Below, in pieces: positions 1 to 9,825 of a stretch of 64,000 nucleotides of DNA. Position 1 is the first letter of the stretch, and each line of letters opens with the position of its first letter. The notes beneath the pieces were generated by a model, which saw only the letters and a list, made by a program, of their open reading frames with translations, did no database searches and was not told where the DNA came from. The translations under genes were made by a program, and so were the position numbers. This stretch comes from Lepus europaeus (Eukaryota; Chordata; Mammalia; Lagomorpha; Leporidae), in NCBI RefSeq assembly GCF_033115175.1, contig NC_084835.1, positions 26,679,858 to 26,743,857 of the forward strand, given 5' to 3'.

Positions 1-310
1 GTCACGGGCTTGCCTGCTGGGATGCTGATGGCGGTCCCTGGGAGGCGTCCTGCAGCAGGCTGCCCGCGGTGTCCCAGGTGCCCAGTCCGTGGCACAGCCC
101 ACGGCTGCACAAGCAGAGTTTCAGAAGCACATGCTCCCGGGGCCCCTTTATTAACCCCGCCCCACCCGAACCCCTGCTCACGTCTGAGTCCTTGTGCTGT
201 CCCCTTCCCCTCATCGGCCTGGCAGGGCCTGGCAGGATGCCCCTGTCTTGGGGCCACCCAGTCCTGCCCCTCCAGCTATGTCCCCTCCACTGACCGACTT
301 GTCCTTGCAG
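1..310 (+). other. ITIH1 intron (3' part)
   Basis: No exon-like sequence seen. The stretch ends in a good acceptor (CTTGTCCTTGCAG) before the first visible ITIH1 exon. The preceding exon, expected to encode the vWA MIDAS motif (DxSxS), is not in the window. Confidence 0.8.
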
Positions 311-3300
311 ACCAAAGAGGCACTGCTTAAGATCCTGGGCGACATCCGGCCAGAGGACTACTTCGACCTGGTCCTCTTCGGCTCTCGAGTGCAGTCGTGG
401 AGGGGTTCGCTGGTGCCAGCAAGCGAGGCCAACCTGCAAGCAGCCCGCGACTTCGTGCAGCGCTTCTCCCTGGCCGGGGGTAAGGGCGGGGGCTGTAGGC
501 CAGCTCGGTGTCACCTCTGTCCCCGTGGCACACCACGGTCTGCTTGCTCTCCTTCACAGCCACAAACCTGAATGGCGGTTTGCTCCGGGGAATTGAGATC
601 TTGAACAATGCCCAGGGGAACCTGCCCGCGGTCAGCAAGCACGCTCCGATTCTCATCATGCTGACCGACGGCGAGCCCACCGAGGGTAAGCAGAGGGCTG
701 CCCCGGGAGGCGTGCAGGTGAAGCTGGAAACCCATCCATTGGTGATGCTCTGGGCGAAAGAAAGGTTCAGAGCAAAGCCAAGCTCTGGCCTAAGAACACA
801 ATTCAGACCACACGGTCTGGGAATTTCAAGGCAGACTTCTGTCCCAGGAGCAGAAAAATTGGGGCCATATCTGCAGGGCACCCTGGAGATTGGTAGGATT
901 CCCAGTTGGAGCTTAAGGAACTATTTTTCCAGTAGCTGTGGTGTGCCAAGCACAGGCCTAGGGCCTGCAGAGAGATACCTAAAGAACAAGACCCAGCAGG
1001 AGGCACACCTAGGAGCAGGGGTTCTGCCAGGGGCCCTGAAAGACAGAGATCCGGGAGGCTTGGCACCACGGACGAAGGGCACCAGGTGAAAGCTGGGAAG
1101 GCCTCTTGGAGGAGCTGACTCCCCAGCCCAGTCCGGAAGGGAGGAAGCCGGAAGGGGTTCCTGGCAGAAGGGACCCCAGGTTGAGCAGAGAAAGTGAATG
1201 CAGTGGCAGGGCGCACCCGAGGCCCCAGGCCGTGCAGAACAGTGTGAAGTGAGGATGGAAAGGCCGGCAGGGCCTCGCAGGTCGCAGCAAGGAGCCGGGG
1301 GAAGGTCTGACAGACAGATCTTCCTGTGATGGCTCAGTAGCGATGGGGGGGCAGGACGGGGCTGTGAGGAGCTCTCTCAGCAGCCGGCACACAGGTGAAC
1401 CAGGAGGAGGGGATGCCTCAAGCTGCCCCTGCGGACTGGAGGTGGTCTACGCTGGGCGGCTTGGGCCCCGAGGGGCGTCCCCAGCCCGCCCGTGCCTCCT
1501 CACTGCCCGGCTGTGTGGCTGCAGGGGTGACGGACCGCCCCCAGATCCTCAAGAACGTCCGCAGCGCCATCGGGGGCAGGTTCCCGCTCTACAGCCTGGG
1601 CTTTGGCCACGACCTGGACTTCAACTTCCTGAAGAGCCTGTCCATGGAGAACAACGGGTGGGCCCAGAGGATCTACGAGGACCACGACGCCGCCCAGCAG
1701 CTGCAGGTCTCCTCCTGACCCCTGCGCCTGCCTGTGCCACCCACAGGGAGCCCGGCCTGGGTGGCCACTTACCCGACAGCCTAGAGGAGCCCACAGAGCT
1801 CCCATTCATTCTGTGGTGTGCCCCTGAGGCCCCGCTTTGTCAGCGGGCTGCCTGCCAGGTGTGCAGGGAGACCAGCCCTGAGGCCACACCCCTCTCCCCG
1901 CAGGGCTTCTACAACCAGGTGGCCAACCCCCTGCTGGTGGACGTGGAGCTGCTGTACCCGCAGGACGCTGTGGTGGCCCTCACCCAGCACCGCCATAAGC
2001 AGTACTATGACGGCTCGGAGATCGTGGTGGCCGGCCGCATTGCTGACCACAAGCTGGGCAGCTTCAAGGCTGACGTGCGGGCCCGTGGGGTAAACTGTGG
2101 GCCACGGCGGGCGGAGAGGCCGTGAAGCACCCAGGCCCACTTTGCTACCCCCCCCCCCCGCCTTGAGCTCCCTCAGAAGCCCCTCCTTCCCCAAAGGAGC
2201 ACCCTCCCCCAGCCAAGTCCTGAACGTCTCTCCATGCAGGCTCCCTGGGGACTGGACAGGCTCGCCCCGGGCCAGCCTGGCCTTGATGAGTCACAGACTC
2301 TTGGTTCAAAATGGGCCGCTTGTTACTCCTCATAGCCTTCCCTGCAAGGTGAGAGAGAGCAAGAGGCCTGCAACCCCTCCCTTCTCACCTGAGGACGATT
2401 CTCGAACACCTGCTGTGCACCAGGCCTTGTGCAGGGCATGGCACGCGGTCAGGTGCACACGCGCAGTAGGAGCAGTTCACAAGCATGGGAGATCGGCACC
2501 CTGCCCACCAGGACCCCACTGCGTGGCCATGCCTGGTGCATAGGGAGCTCTTGGCAAGTGGCACTCCCATATGGTAGCTGGGGAGAGAAGGTGCATGTGA
2601 GTGCTGTGGCAAGTTGAACGGCCCGGGCCGGCTGGAACTCGGTGGGCATCTGCAGGAGTGAGTCGTGGTGCACGGCCTTCCCCCCAGCCAGCAACTCCAC
2701 AACAGTAGGGCCCGGTCCTCCAACCCCACCCCCCCCACCCCGGGGGCCCAGGCCAGGCCCAGCTCACAGAGTGTGCTCAGCAAGCATTTGTAGGATGAAT
2801 GCATGAATGAGAAGGTTCTGGAAGGGGTGAAGCTGAGAACCAAGCTGCAGAGACCAGATGACAAGGGGACTGCTCCGAGCCCTGAGGGCCAGCCCAGGGC
2901 TGTGTCGTCACAGTGCAGGACCTCTGTCCCTGTCTCCACTCTCAGGAGGGACAAGAATTCCAGACCACCTGCCTGGTGGATGAGGAAGAGATGAAGAAGC
3001 TGCTCCGGGAGCGCGGCCACATGCTGGAGAACCACGTGGAGCGCCTCTGGGCCTACCTCACCATCCAGGAGCTGCTGGCCAGGCAGTACGGCCCCCCACC
3101 GCCCCCGGGGGCCCCTCCCCTTGGAGCTGACCGGAGAAGGGGCGGCTCTGGGCCCGCGGGGTTGCTGTGGGTCACATCGACTTTTCTCTTTCTGCTTTGC
3201 ACACCGAGTTAATATCAATCAGCCGGTCGATAGTGTGGGTGGGGCTGCGGGGGCACAGGGACAGCTTGCTGTGTGCCCCACGCAGCTGCATGGAGGCGGG

Positions 3301-6300
3301 AGGCTGCCTCTCCTGTGGACTGCTGTGTCTAGAACACTCTCATTTAATCCTCGCCACCTGCTGGGGGAATCCCTTGTCATCCCCATTTAGCAGATCAGCA
3401 AACTGGGGCTAAATTCCTTGTGTGTCTCTGAGGCATGGGCTGCAACCCAGTCTGTGGGAGGCCATGCATGACAGGAGGCCAGGATGTGCTTGTTGAATGA
3501 CTGACCGACCGCGGGGGTGAAAGGTCCAGTTTCTCACGGCCTGTGCTGCGTGTGCGTCATACACAGTGTGAAGGCGAAGGGGGAGGAGAAGGCCAACGTG
3601 TCGTCCGAGGCCCTGAAAATGTCCCTGGCCTACCAGTTTGTGACACCGCTGACCTCCATGACCATCAGAGGCATGGCGGACGAGGACGGCCTGGAGCCCA
3701 CCATCGACAAGCCCCCCGAGGGTACGGGCACGGGGCTCTGCAGCAGGGCGCCTGCGGGCCCAAGCCCTCCCCGAGAGTAACTGGCTTCTCTCTCCCTCCC
3801 TTCCAGATTCTCAGCCCTTGGGTGAGTTTCAGCACCAGCATGGAGCTTCCGAGGCCGGCAGGTGGCGCGTGCTGCAGCCTCCAGGCACACAGCTCCCCGT
3901 TCCCACACCTTCCCTGGCCCCACTCCCTCGCGGCTGCTACCTTGCTTGCAAACTCCTTGCTGTAGCCTTTGTGCCTCCTCGTGCAGCCCGAAACCCAGCG
4001 GGTGACGCTGTGCTGTGTCCTTGTCTTCTGCAGAGATGGTGGGACCCAGAAGGAGTGAGTGGCAGCTACCCTGGTGACCCCCATTCCTGGCCCTCTCTGC
4101 TCCACACGCCGCTGGCTGGCCTCCAGCTATGCCATCAGTCCTGACCCAAGCTCAGGGTCCTGACCCCAAGCCCATCTCCCCTTCCAGCTCTCTCACTGCC
4201 TCTCCTGCGGCTCCTTAGGGCAGGCCGCTGATGACGGGGACAGAGAACTGCTCCACTGAGGGGGCCAACTTCTGTCCCCACATCCCGAGGGGCAACTAGG
4301 CAACTGATCCTGGGGCCTGAGGCCAGCCTCCCTGGGGGCGGGGCGGGGGGGATCAGGAAGGAGCCCGCACTCCCGGGGAGCTCTAGCGCCTCCCTCCTCA
4401 CACCCCTCAGCGTTCCTGCTGCCAGCCGGGCAGCCCCCGCCCACCAGCTCCAGCTTGAACGTGCAGCAGCTGCCGGACCGAGTGACCGGCGGTGAGTCCT
4501 CGGGAGGGACCCACCTCCCTGCCCTGGCCAGCCCCGCCTGCCCACTGCCCGACCTCACGGACCCCATGCTGTGCCCGCAGTGGACACTGACCCCCACTTC
4601 ATCATCCACGTGCCCCAGAAGGAGGACGCCCTGTGCTTCAACATCAACGAGCAGCCTGGGGTGATCCTGAGCTTGGTGCAGGACCCCGACACAGGTACCG
4701 GCTGCACTCCACCTGCCTTCTTCGCACCCCAGCCCCTGGCTGGAGCCTACGAATGGTGGGCGGCCCATGCAGATACACACGCCTACGCCTGGGGCTGGGG
4801 TGGGGCTGCTACTCTGTCTAATGCTCTGCTCTTGCTGTCCTGAAGTCCTGAGGTTTTCAACAAGGGCAGCCCCTCATCTTTATACCATAATACATCCTGC
4901 AAATCCCTGGGGGCCCTGCCCTGCGCGCCACCCCCCCCCCTCCCAGCATGGCTGAGCAGAGCCCTAAGTGCACCAAGTGCACCTCTCCCAGCCCACTGCC
5001 TCCCTCACCACCTCCCGGCCCCGTCAGCTCATGTGCGGTGGTCTGTTGAGCACCTGCTATAGGCTGAGGACCCAGTGGGAACCGAGGCAGCCCCTGCCCC
5101 GCTGAGTTCCAGGGAGGGAGGGAAATACAGACTTGCATGGCCATTTCTGGCCTGGAGACCAGCCGTGCTGGCGTAGTGAGTGTGGGAAGGGGGTTTCTGG
5201 GTGTTCAGGTGCGGGAGGTGCTGTGAAGAGGCCCCACAAGTGCGTTCCCAGCACCTCTCGTGAGCCTGCTCCCGTGCAGGGCCAGGCCTGACCCCAGGGA
5301 GGCAAGACTTCTGCCAGGCCAGACCCAGGACTAAATGCGGGTATTTCGTGTGGCAGGAGGCAGGAGGCAGGGCAGGGAGAAGGCAGGAGGAAAGGGGAAA
5401 GGGCGGTGGTGCTGTGTGCAGGGCCCGTCCCAAGGGGAGGCCCCTAGATGGCATGACTCGGGTGGAGTGTCGGGGCCTCCTGGGAAGGAGGTGTGCCCTG
5501 ATCCAAGACCCTCTACAGGCTTTTCAGTGAATGGCCAGCTCATCGGGGACAAGGCCCGGAGCCCCGGGCGGCACGAGGGCACGTACTTCGGGCGGCTGGG
5601 CATCGCAAACCCCGCCACAGGCTTCCAGCTGGAAGTAACTCCTCAGAACATCACGCTGAACCCCAGCTCGGGCGGGCCCGTGTTCTCCTGGAGGGACCAG
5701 GCTGTGCTGCGGCAGGAGGGGTAACCCGGCCGGCCCGGGAAGCAAGGCGGAGGGAGGGGTGGCCCAGGCCAAGGCCGGAGGCTCCCGCAGCAGCCAGCTC
5801 CATGCCTGAGCCTGTGGGGCTCATCCTCAGGCTGTGCCAGGGGTGATGCCCACGGGGTGGGCGCCGGCGGGTGAGACCCTGGGAACCATCCCACCCTCCT
5901 TCCTGTGCAAGCGTGCAGGGCCTGGCTGCCCGTGCCCCTGAATCTACCCCGTCTCCACCAAGCAGTGCCAGGCCAAGCACAGAGACCACCTCTTCCCTGA
6001 AGCCCTCCTACTCTGCCCCCTGCTGAATCCGAGTTCTCTGGACTCCCCTTTGGCACTTGTCTCATGCTTGCTCCTTCTCCCACTCATTCATTCACTCCAC
6101 AAACTCTGCTGGGCAGCAGTTACAGGGAGAGGCGCACAGAGCTGGTGTGGAAGTCACAGGTGATGGATGGGAGTTGAGAAAATAGACTCTGATATTAGGC
6201 CGGAGCTTTAAGCCTTGGTTCCAATGCTGTGTAACCTCAGGCAAGCTACTTAACCTCTCTGAGCCTTGATCCTTACAGGGTCAGCATTAGAACTGAATGA

Positions 6301-7484
6301 TGCAGTTTGCACAGAGGTCTCAGCATAGGGCCTGGTGCAATGGAAGGGAGCCCCCCCCCTACAATTGCAGCTGTGAGAGTGAAGGCCGTGGCCAGGGGCA
6401 CGGGGTGGGGGTGGTCATACCACTGGGCCCCTGCCCTCACACCCGTCTGGCCCTGCAGGGTGGTGGTGACCATCAACAGGAAGAAGAACCTGCTGCTGTC
6501 CGTGGATGGCAGGGCCACATTTGAGGTGGCCCTGCACCGTGTGTGGAAGGGGAGCACAGCATCCCAGGACTTCCTGGGCTTCTACGTGCTGGACAGTCAC
6601 GGCATGCCGGCCCGGACGCACGGGCTGCTGGGTATGGCCAGCCAGGCGGGGGCAGAGCTTGGGGCGGCATGTTGGAGCCAGAGGGCTGCTGCAGCCTGGG
6701 GCACCCACACGGGCCCACAGGCAACCCGGCCTCTAAGGCTCAGAGCCCTGGAGAGGGGACCGTCCTAGACACAGAAGAGGCCTTCATCCCCTGTGATCAG
6801 CCCCACAGTGAAACCAAAGCCCAGGGAGCCTGCCGTGCCTTGGAGAGGCCTGGGGAGCAAGCAGAGGCCTCACGAGTGACCACACCGCTCCCCAGGGCAC
6901 CCGCCCCCCACGCCTCTCCCTGGAGCTAGATCCCTCTGGGACTGGTTTTAAAAGACAGAGGAAGGACTAGCTGGAGATATGAACACCTGCTCCTCCGTGC
7001 AAGGGAACAAAAGCTGGCCGTGGGCGCCGAGACGAGCAGAGACTCAGCCCTGGGAAGACCCCCGGGGAGCACCCCCCACCCTCGCCAGTAACACCAGCAT
7101 GCCTTTGCAGGACAATTCTTCCACCCCTTCGACTTTGAAGTATCCGACCTCCGCCCAGGCTCCGACCCCACCAAGCCGGATGCCACCATGACGGTGAAGA
7201 ACCGCCGGCTGACGGTCACCAGGTGTGTGGGCTGCTTTGGGTTCCGATCATGGATCCTGGCCTTCTTCCAGGTGTCGCGTGGTGGGCGAGCGTCCCAGAG
7301 AGGCGCAGCCCTGCCAGGTCCCAAGGTGACCCCAGCTGCCCTATCTCCACGCAGGGGCTTACAAAAAGATTACAGCAAGGACCCCCGGCACGGGGTGGCG
7401 GTGTCCTGCTGGTTCGTGCATGACAACGGAGCTGGCCTGATCGACGGCGTGCACACTGACTACATCGTCCCCGACATCTTCTGA
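311..7484 (+). CDS. ITIH1: Inter-alpha-trypsin inhibitor heavy chain H1, 3' part (14 coding exons; 5' end outside window)
   Basis: Secreted liver heavy chain that is transferred from bikunin chondroitin sulfate to hyaluronan. Coding exons seen: 311-479, 560-685, 1525-1706, 1904-2089, 2946-3085, 3567-3721, 3807-3821, 4034-4054, 4411-4491, 4581-4694, 5519-5720, 6459-6631, 7111-7222, 7355-7484. All have AG/GT borders and keep one frame (601 codons plus TGA). The first exon opens in the vWA domain with [11 protein letters not shown], so the MIDAS exon and everything upstream is missing. LTDGEPTEG and the [10 protein letters not shown] helix follow. The exon at 4581 carries [10 protein letters not shown], the conserved cleavage and glycosaminoglycan-linkage site; the rest is the C-terminal propeptide (ITI_HC_C), ending DYIVPDIF. 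Two micro-exons (15 and 21 nt) precede the cleavage site. Identity rests on close match to human ITIH1 (recalled), for example DSPPLEMLGPRRT against DSQPLEMVGPRRT. Confidence 0.96.
2775..2815 (+). mobile_element. L2 LINE 3'-end remnant in ITIH1 intron
   Basis: CAGCAAGCATTTGTAGGATG followed by AATGCATGAATGA resembles the L2 3' terminus (CAATAAATATTTGTTGAATGAATGA). Short and diverged. Confidence 0.5.
3320..3415 (+). mobile_element. MIR-type SINE remnant in ITIH1 intron
   Basis: TCTCATTTAATCCTCGCCACC and 'ccccatttagcagatcagc' match the conserved MIR region (TTTAATCCTCACAAC ... CCCATTTTACAGATGA). Old and partial. Confidence 0.6.
6180..6335 (+). mobile_element. MIR SINE remnant in ITIH1 intron
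   Basis: The stretch with CTGTGTAACCTCAGGCAAG, 'ctacttaacctctctgagcc' and the following run matches the MIR core as I recall it. It is ancient and diverged, and lies between the ITIH1 exons at 5519 and 6459. Confidence 0.65.
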
Positions 7485-7592
7485 GCCGGCGCCAAGTACC
7501 TGTTCCCCACCAGGCCCGTTGCGGTGGCGGCGAACAGCACCCCAACCTGTGGCCAGGCCACGCCTCCAGTGTCAAAGCACCCTGAGACTTCT

Positions 7593-7598
7593 ATTAAA
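7593..7598 (+). other. ITIH1 polyadenylation signal (ATTAAA)
   Basis: ATTAAA lies about 110 bases after the ITIH1 stop codon, with a GT-rich element (TGCTGTGTC) just downstream. This is the common single-base variant of AATAAA. The predicted 3' UTR is only about 130 nt. Confidence 0.75.
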
Positions 7599-7865
7599 GA
7601 CATGCTGTGTCCCACTCAGAGCTGGCTGCCTTTGGAGAGGGGAGCTGGTGGGGGACAGCCCGAGATCTGCCCCTTGGACAAGCTCAGAGATCCGCAAACT
7701 CAGGGCTGGGAGAAGCAGGCGGAGGCCCGTGCCAGCTCTGCCGCTCCATGTCCTGCTCTCTGCAGTGAGCCCCTGGCAGGCCCGGAGACAGAGAGCAAGC
7801 TCTGGCAGTGTGGACCGTCACAGCATCCCTGTACCTTACCTGAAATTCAGTTTCGCTCCCTGGGG

Positions 7866-8046
7866 CGGGTTTGGCACAGCGGCTAAGATGGCGCTGGGGA
7901 CGCCTGTATCCCACGCTGCAGGGCAGGTTCAGTTCGGGGCTCCTGGCTTTTGTCTGGCCCAGTCCCAGTTGCTGTGGGCATCTGGGAAGTGAACCAGCAG
8001 ATGGAGGCTCTCTCCTGTCAGTCTCTCTCCCCTTCAAAGAAATAAA
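7866..8046 (+). mobile_element. CSINE (lagomorph C repeat), diverged
   Basis: Head-like GGTTTGGCACAGCGGCTAAG, internal TCCTGGCTTTTGTCTGGCCC, GTGAACCAGCAGATGGA, CT-rich run and an AAATAAA end mark a plus-strand tRNA-derived C repeat. It is shorter than the young copies in this window, so probably old. Confidence 0.8.
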
Positions 8047-8442
8047 CAAGTGTATGCTCCCAACAGCCCTGGGGGTGGGGGTGCTTTCAAACCCATGACC
8101 AGCTGAGGGAACTGAGGCCAGGGGGGTGTCCGCACTCACCCAGCTGGAGCCCCCATCTGAAGTCAGGCCACGACATCAGCGTCTCTGTGCAAGTCACCGT
8201 GAGGCCAACGGCCAAAGCCTACAGGAATGGGATCTGGATTCCACTTCAAATGAACGTGCAAAGGAGCTGTTTATAGCAGCTCACACTCTCCAAGTCCTAC
8301 GAGGAGCAGGGCTGAACTGGGGCCAGCCCCTCCCACCCTACCCCGCCCCCACCACAAGAGCCAGGCCAGTCCTTTCCCTGCCAGAAGCTGGGACTGCCCG
8401 GGCCAGGACTGGCACCCTCTATCTCCCCACACTGTCATCTTT

Positions 8443-8520
8443 GTGCCTGCTGCCCGTTCAGAGTGTACCCCAGCGCTATTGACAATGCCTACCAGGCCCT
8501 CTGCACACACCCCCGTGAAG
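8443..8520. repeat. 78-bp local repeat, copy A (L2-like)
   Basis: Matches 9609-9686 with two mismatches. The sequence (TACCCCAGCGCTATTGACAATGCC) resembles the 3' part of LINE L2, but the two copies are far more alike than two old L2 insertions would be, so a later local duplication or gene conversion is inferred. Confidence 0.6.
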
Positions 8521-9608
8521 GAGCCTGACCTTTGGGACCCCGTTAAATGCCACGTCAGAGGGCAGTGAGACCGAGCCACACTCTGGGAGCCACCGGCCAG
8601 GCCTTTCCAAAGGACTTCCGCCTTTTTCTCCTTCCGGCTTCCATCTGGTTCCACGGCACACGAGGCCTGTGAGGGCCCAGCTAGGACCCGGACTGGCTTT
8701 GAGGGCCCAGTTCAATAACACAAATAACTCAATAATAATAACCAGGGGTCCCAGGAGCACAGAGCCAGCCAGCGGACGGTCAGAGGCCACTGCCTTCCAG
8801 AGGGCTGGGCTTCCTGAGGGTCAGTCAGCCTGGATGACCAGCTGCCGGGGCCATGCTTGCCCAGGGGCACCTCCTCTTCCCTCCTGGAGAGGGGTGACCC
8901 CGAGGATCTCTGGGATTCTGCTTCTATCGCTGCGGAGGTCTCTGGCCCTGGGGGGCCCCTGAGAAGTCCCAGACTCCCTACCTTGAGCCACACATTGGGA
9001 AGCTGGCGGCAGCCCGGAGCTCTACAGGCAGCTCGCAGGGCCGTGAGCGGGAGCACAGGGCCATGCCGGTGACCAACCCCAGGTGCAGAAGATGGTCCTG
9101 CGAGCGCCATGTCCCAAGGTCAGGGTCAGGGTGCGCTGCGGGGCCTTCTCCCCAGGCACCGGCACCCGTTTGGCCCCTGGTGCTCACTGCTGCTGGGGTT
9201 GGTGTTAAGGTGCCGGAGGCTGGAGGAGAACTGCACGGTGACCGCAGAGAGCTGTGCAGAGAAAGGGGGGCCATGCCACAGGAGAGAGGAAGCTCCAGAG
9301 AGCTCGTAGGAGCCAGACCACAGGAAGCGCTGGGCTGCAGGAGCTCTAAGGCCTCAGAAGCCATAGCAGAGAAGTGTGCAAGGTCTGAGGCTCAGAGCGA
9401 GAGGCCCGCTTCTGAGCCCTGGCTGCTTTGAGGAGGAGGAGGGGGCCACCGTGCACGGGGCTAGAGCTGAGGCCACACTGGCAGCAGGCACAAGAGGTGG
9501 TGATGCTGAGACACCCGCTTGCGTAGAAGGCAGCTCCACACCCGGCTCCCGCACCCACACCAGGGAGCCCAGGGCCTGCTCCCTGACACCTGCTCTCCCA
9601 GGGCCTCC

Positions 9609-9686
9609 GTGCCTGCTGCCCGTTCAGAGTGTACCCCAGGGCTATTGACAATGCCTGCCAGGCCCTCTGCACACACCCCCGTGAAG
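9609..9686. repeat. 78-bp local repeat, copy B (L2-like)
   Basis: Partner of 8443-8520, same orientation, about 1.17 kb apart. It lies roughly 80 bases upstream of the candidate ITIH3 promoter elements. The sequence beyond the 78 bases diverges at once on both sides. Confidence 0.6.
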
Positions 9687-9766
9687 GCTCTGCCCTCCAG
9701 CCCTGCCCAGCTGCCGGGAACAGCCTCCGCCTCCACACTCCAGCCCCGTGCAGGTCACTGACCCTG

Positions 9767-9797
9767 CTGGGAAACCGCAAGGCCGGCTCATATAAGG
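9767..9797 (+). promoter_or_regulatory. Candidate ITIH3 core promoter: CTGGGAA element and TATA box
   Basis: TATAAGG starts at 9791, 35 bases before the ITIH3 ATG. CTGGGAA at 9767-9773 matches the type II interleukin-6 (STAT3) response core found in acute-phase genes. ITIH3 is known as a positive acute-phase liver protein, which fits. If this TATA box is used, the 5' UTR would be only a few bases to about 10 bases long, which is unusual, so a different start site remains possible. Confidence 0.45.
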
Positions 9798-9825
9798 AGC
9801 GTGGGCCAGGCCTGTGCGCTCAGCC

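Larger units (their letters stand above)
7613..9760. other. ITIH1-ITIH3 intergenic region
   Basis: About 2.1 kb between the ITIH1 poly(A) signal and the ITIH3 promoter. It holds one CSINE (7866-8046), a MIR-like stretch near 8090-8200 and a duplicated L2-like segment (8443-8520 and 9609-9686). No convincing exon; the open frames here lack splice or homology support. Confidence 0.6.
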
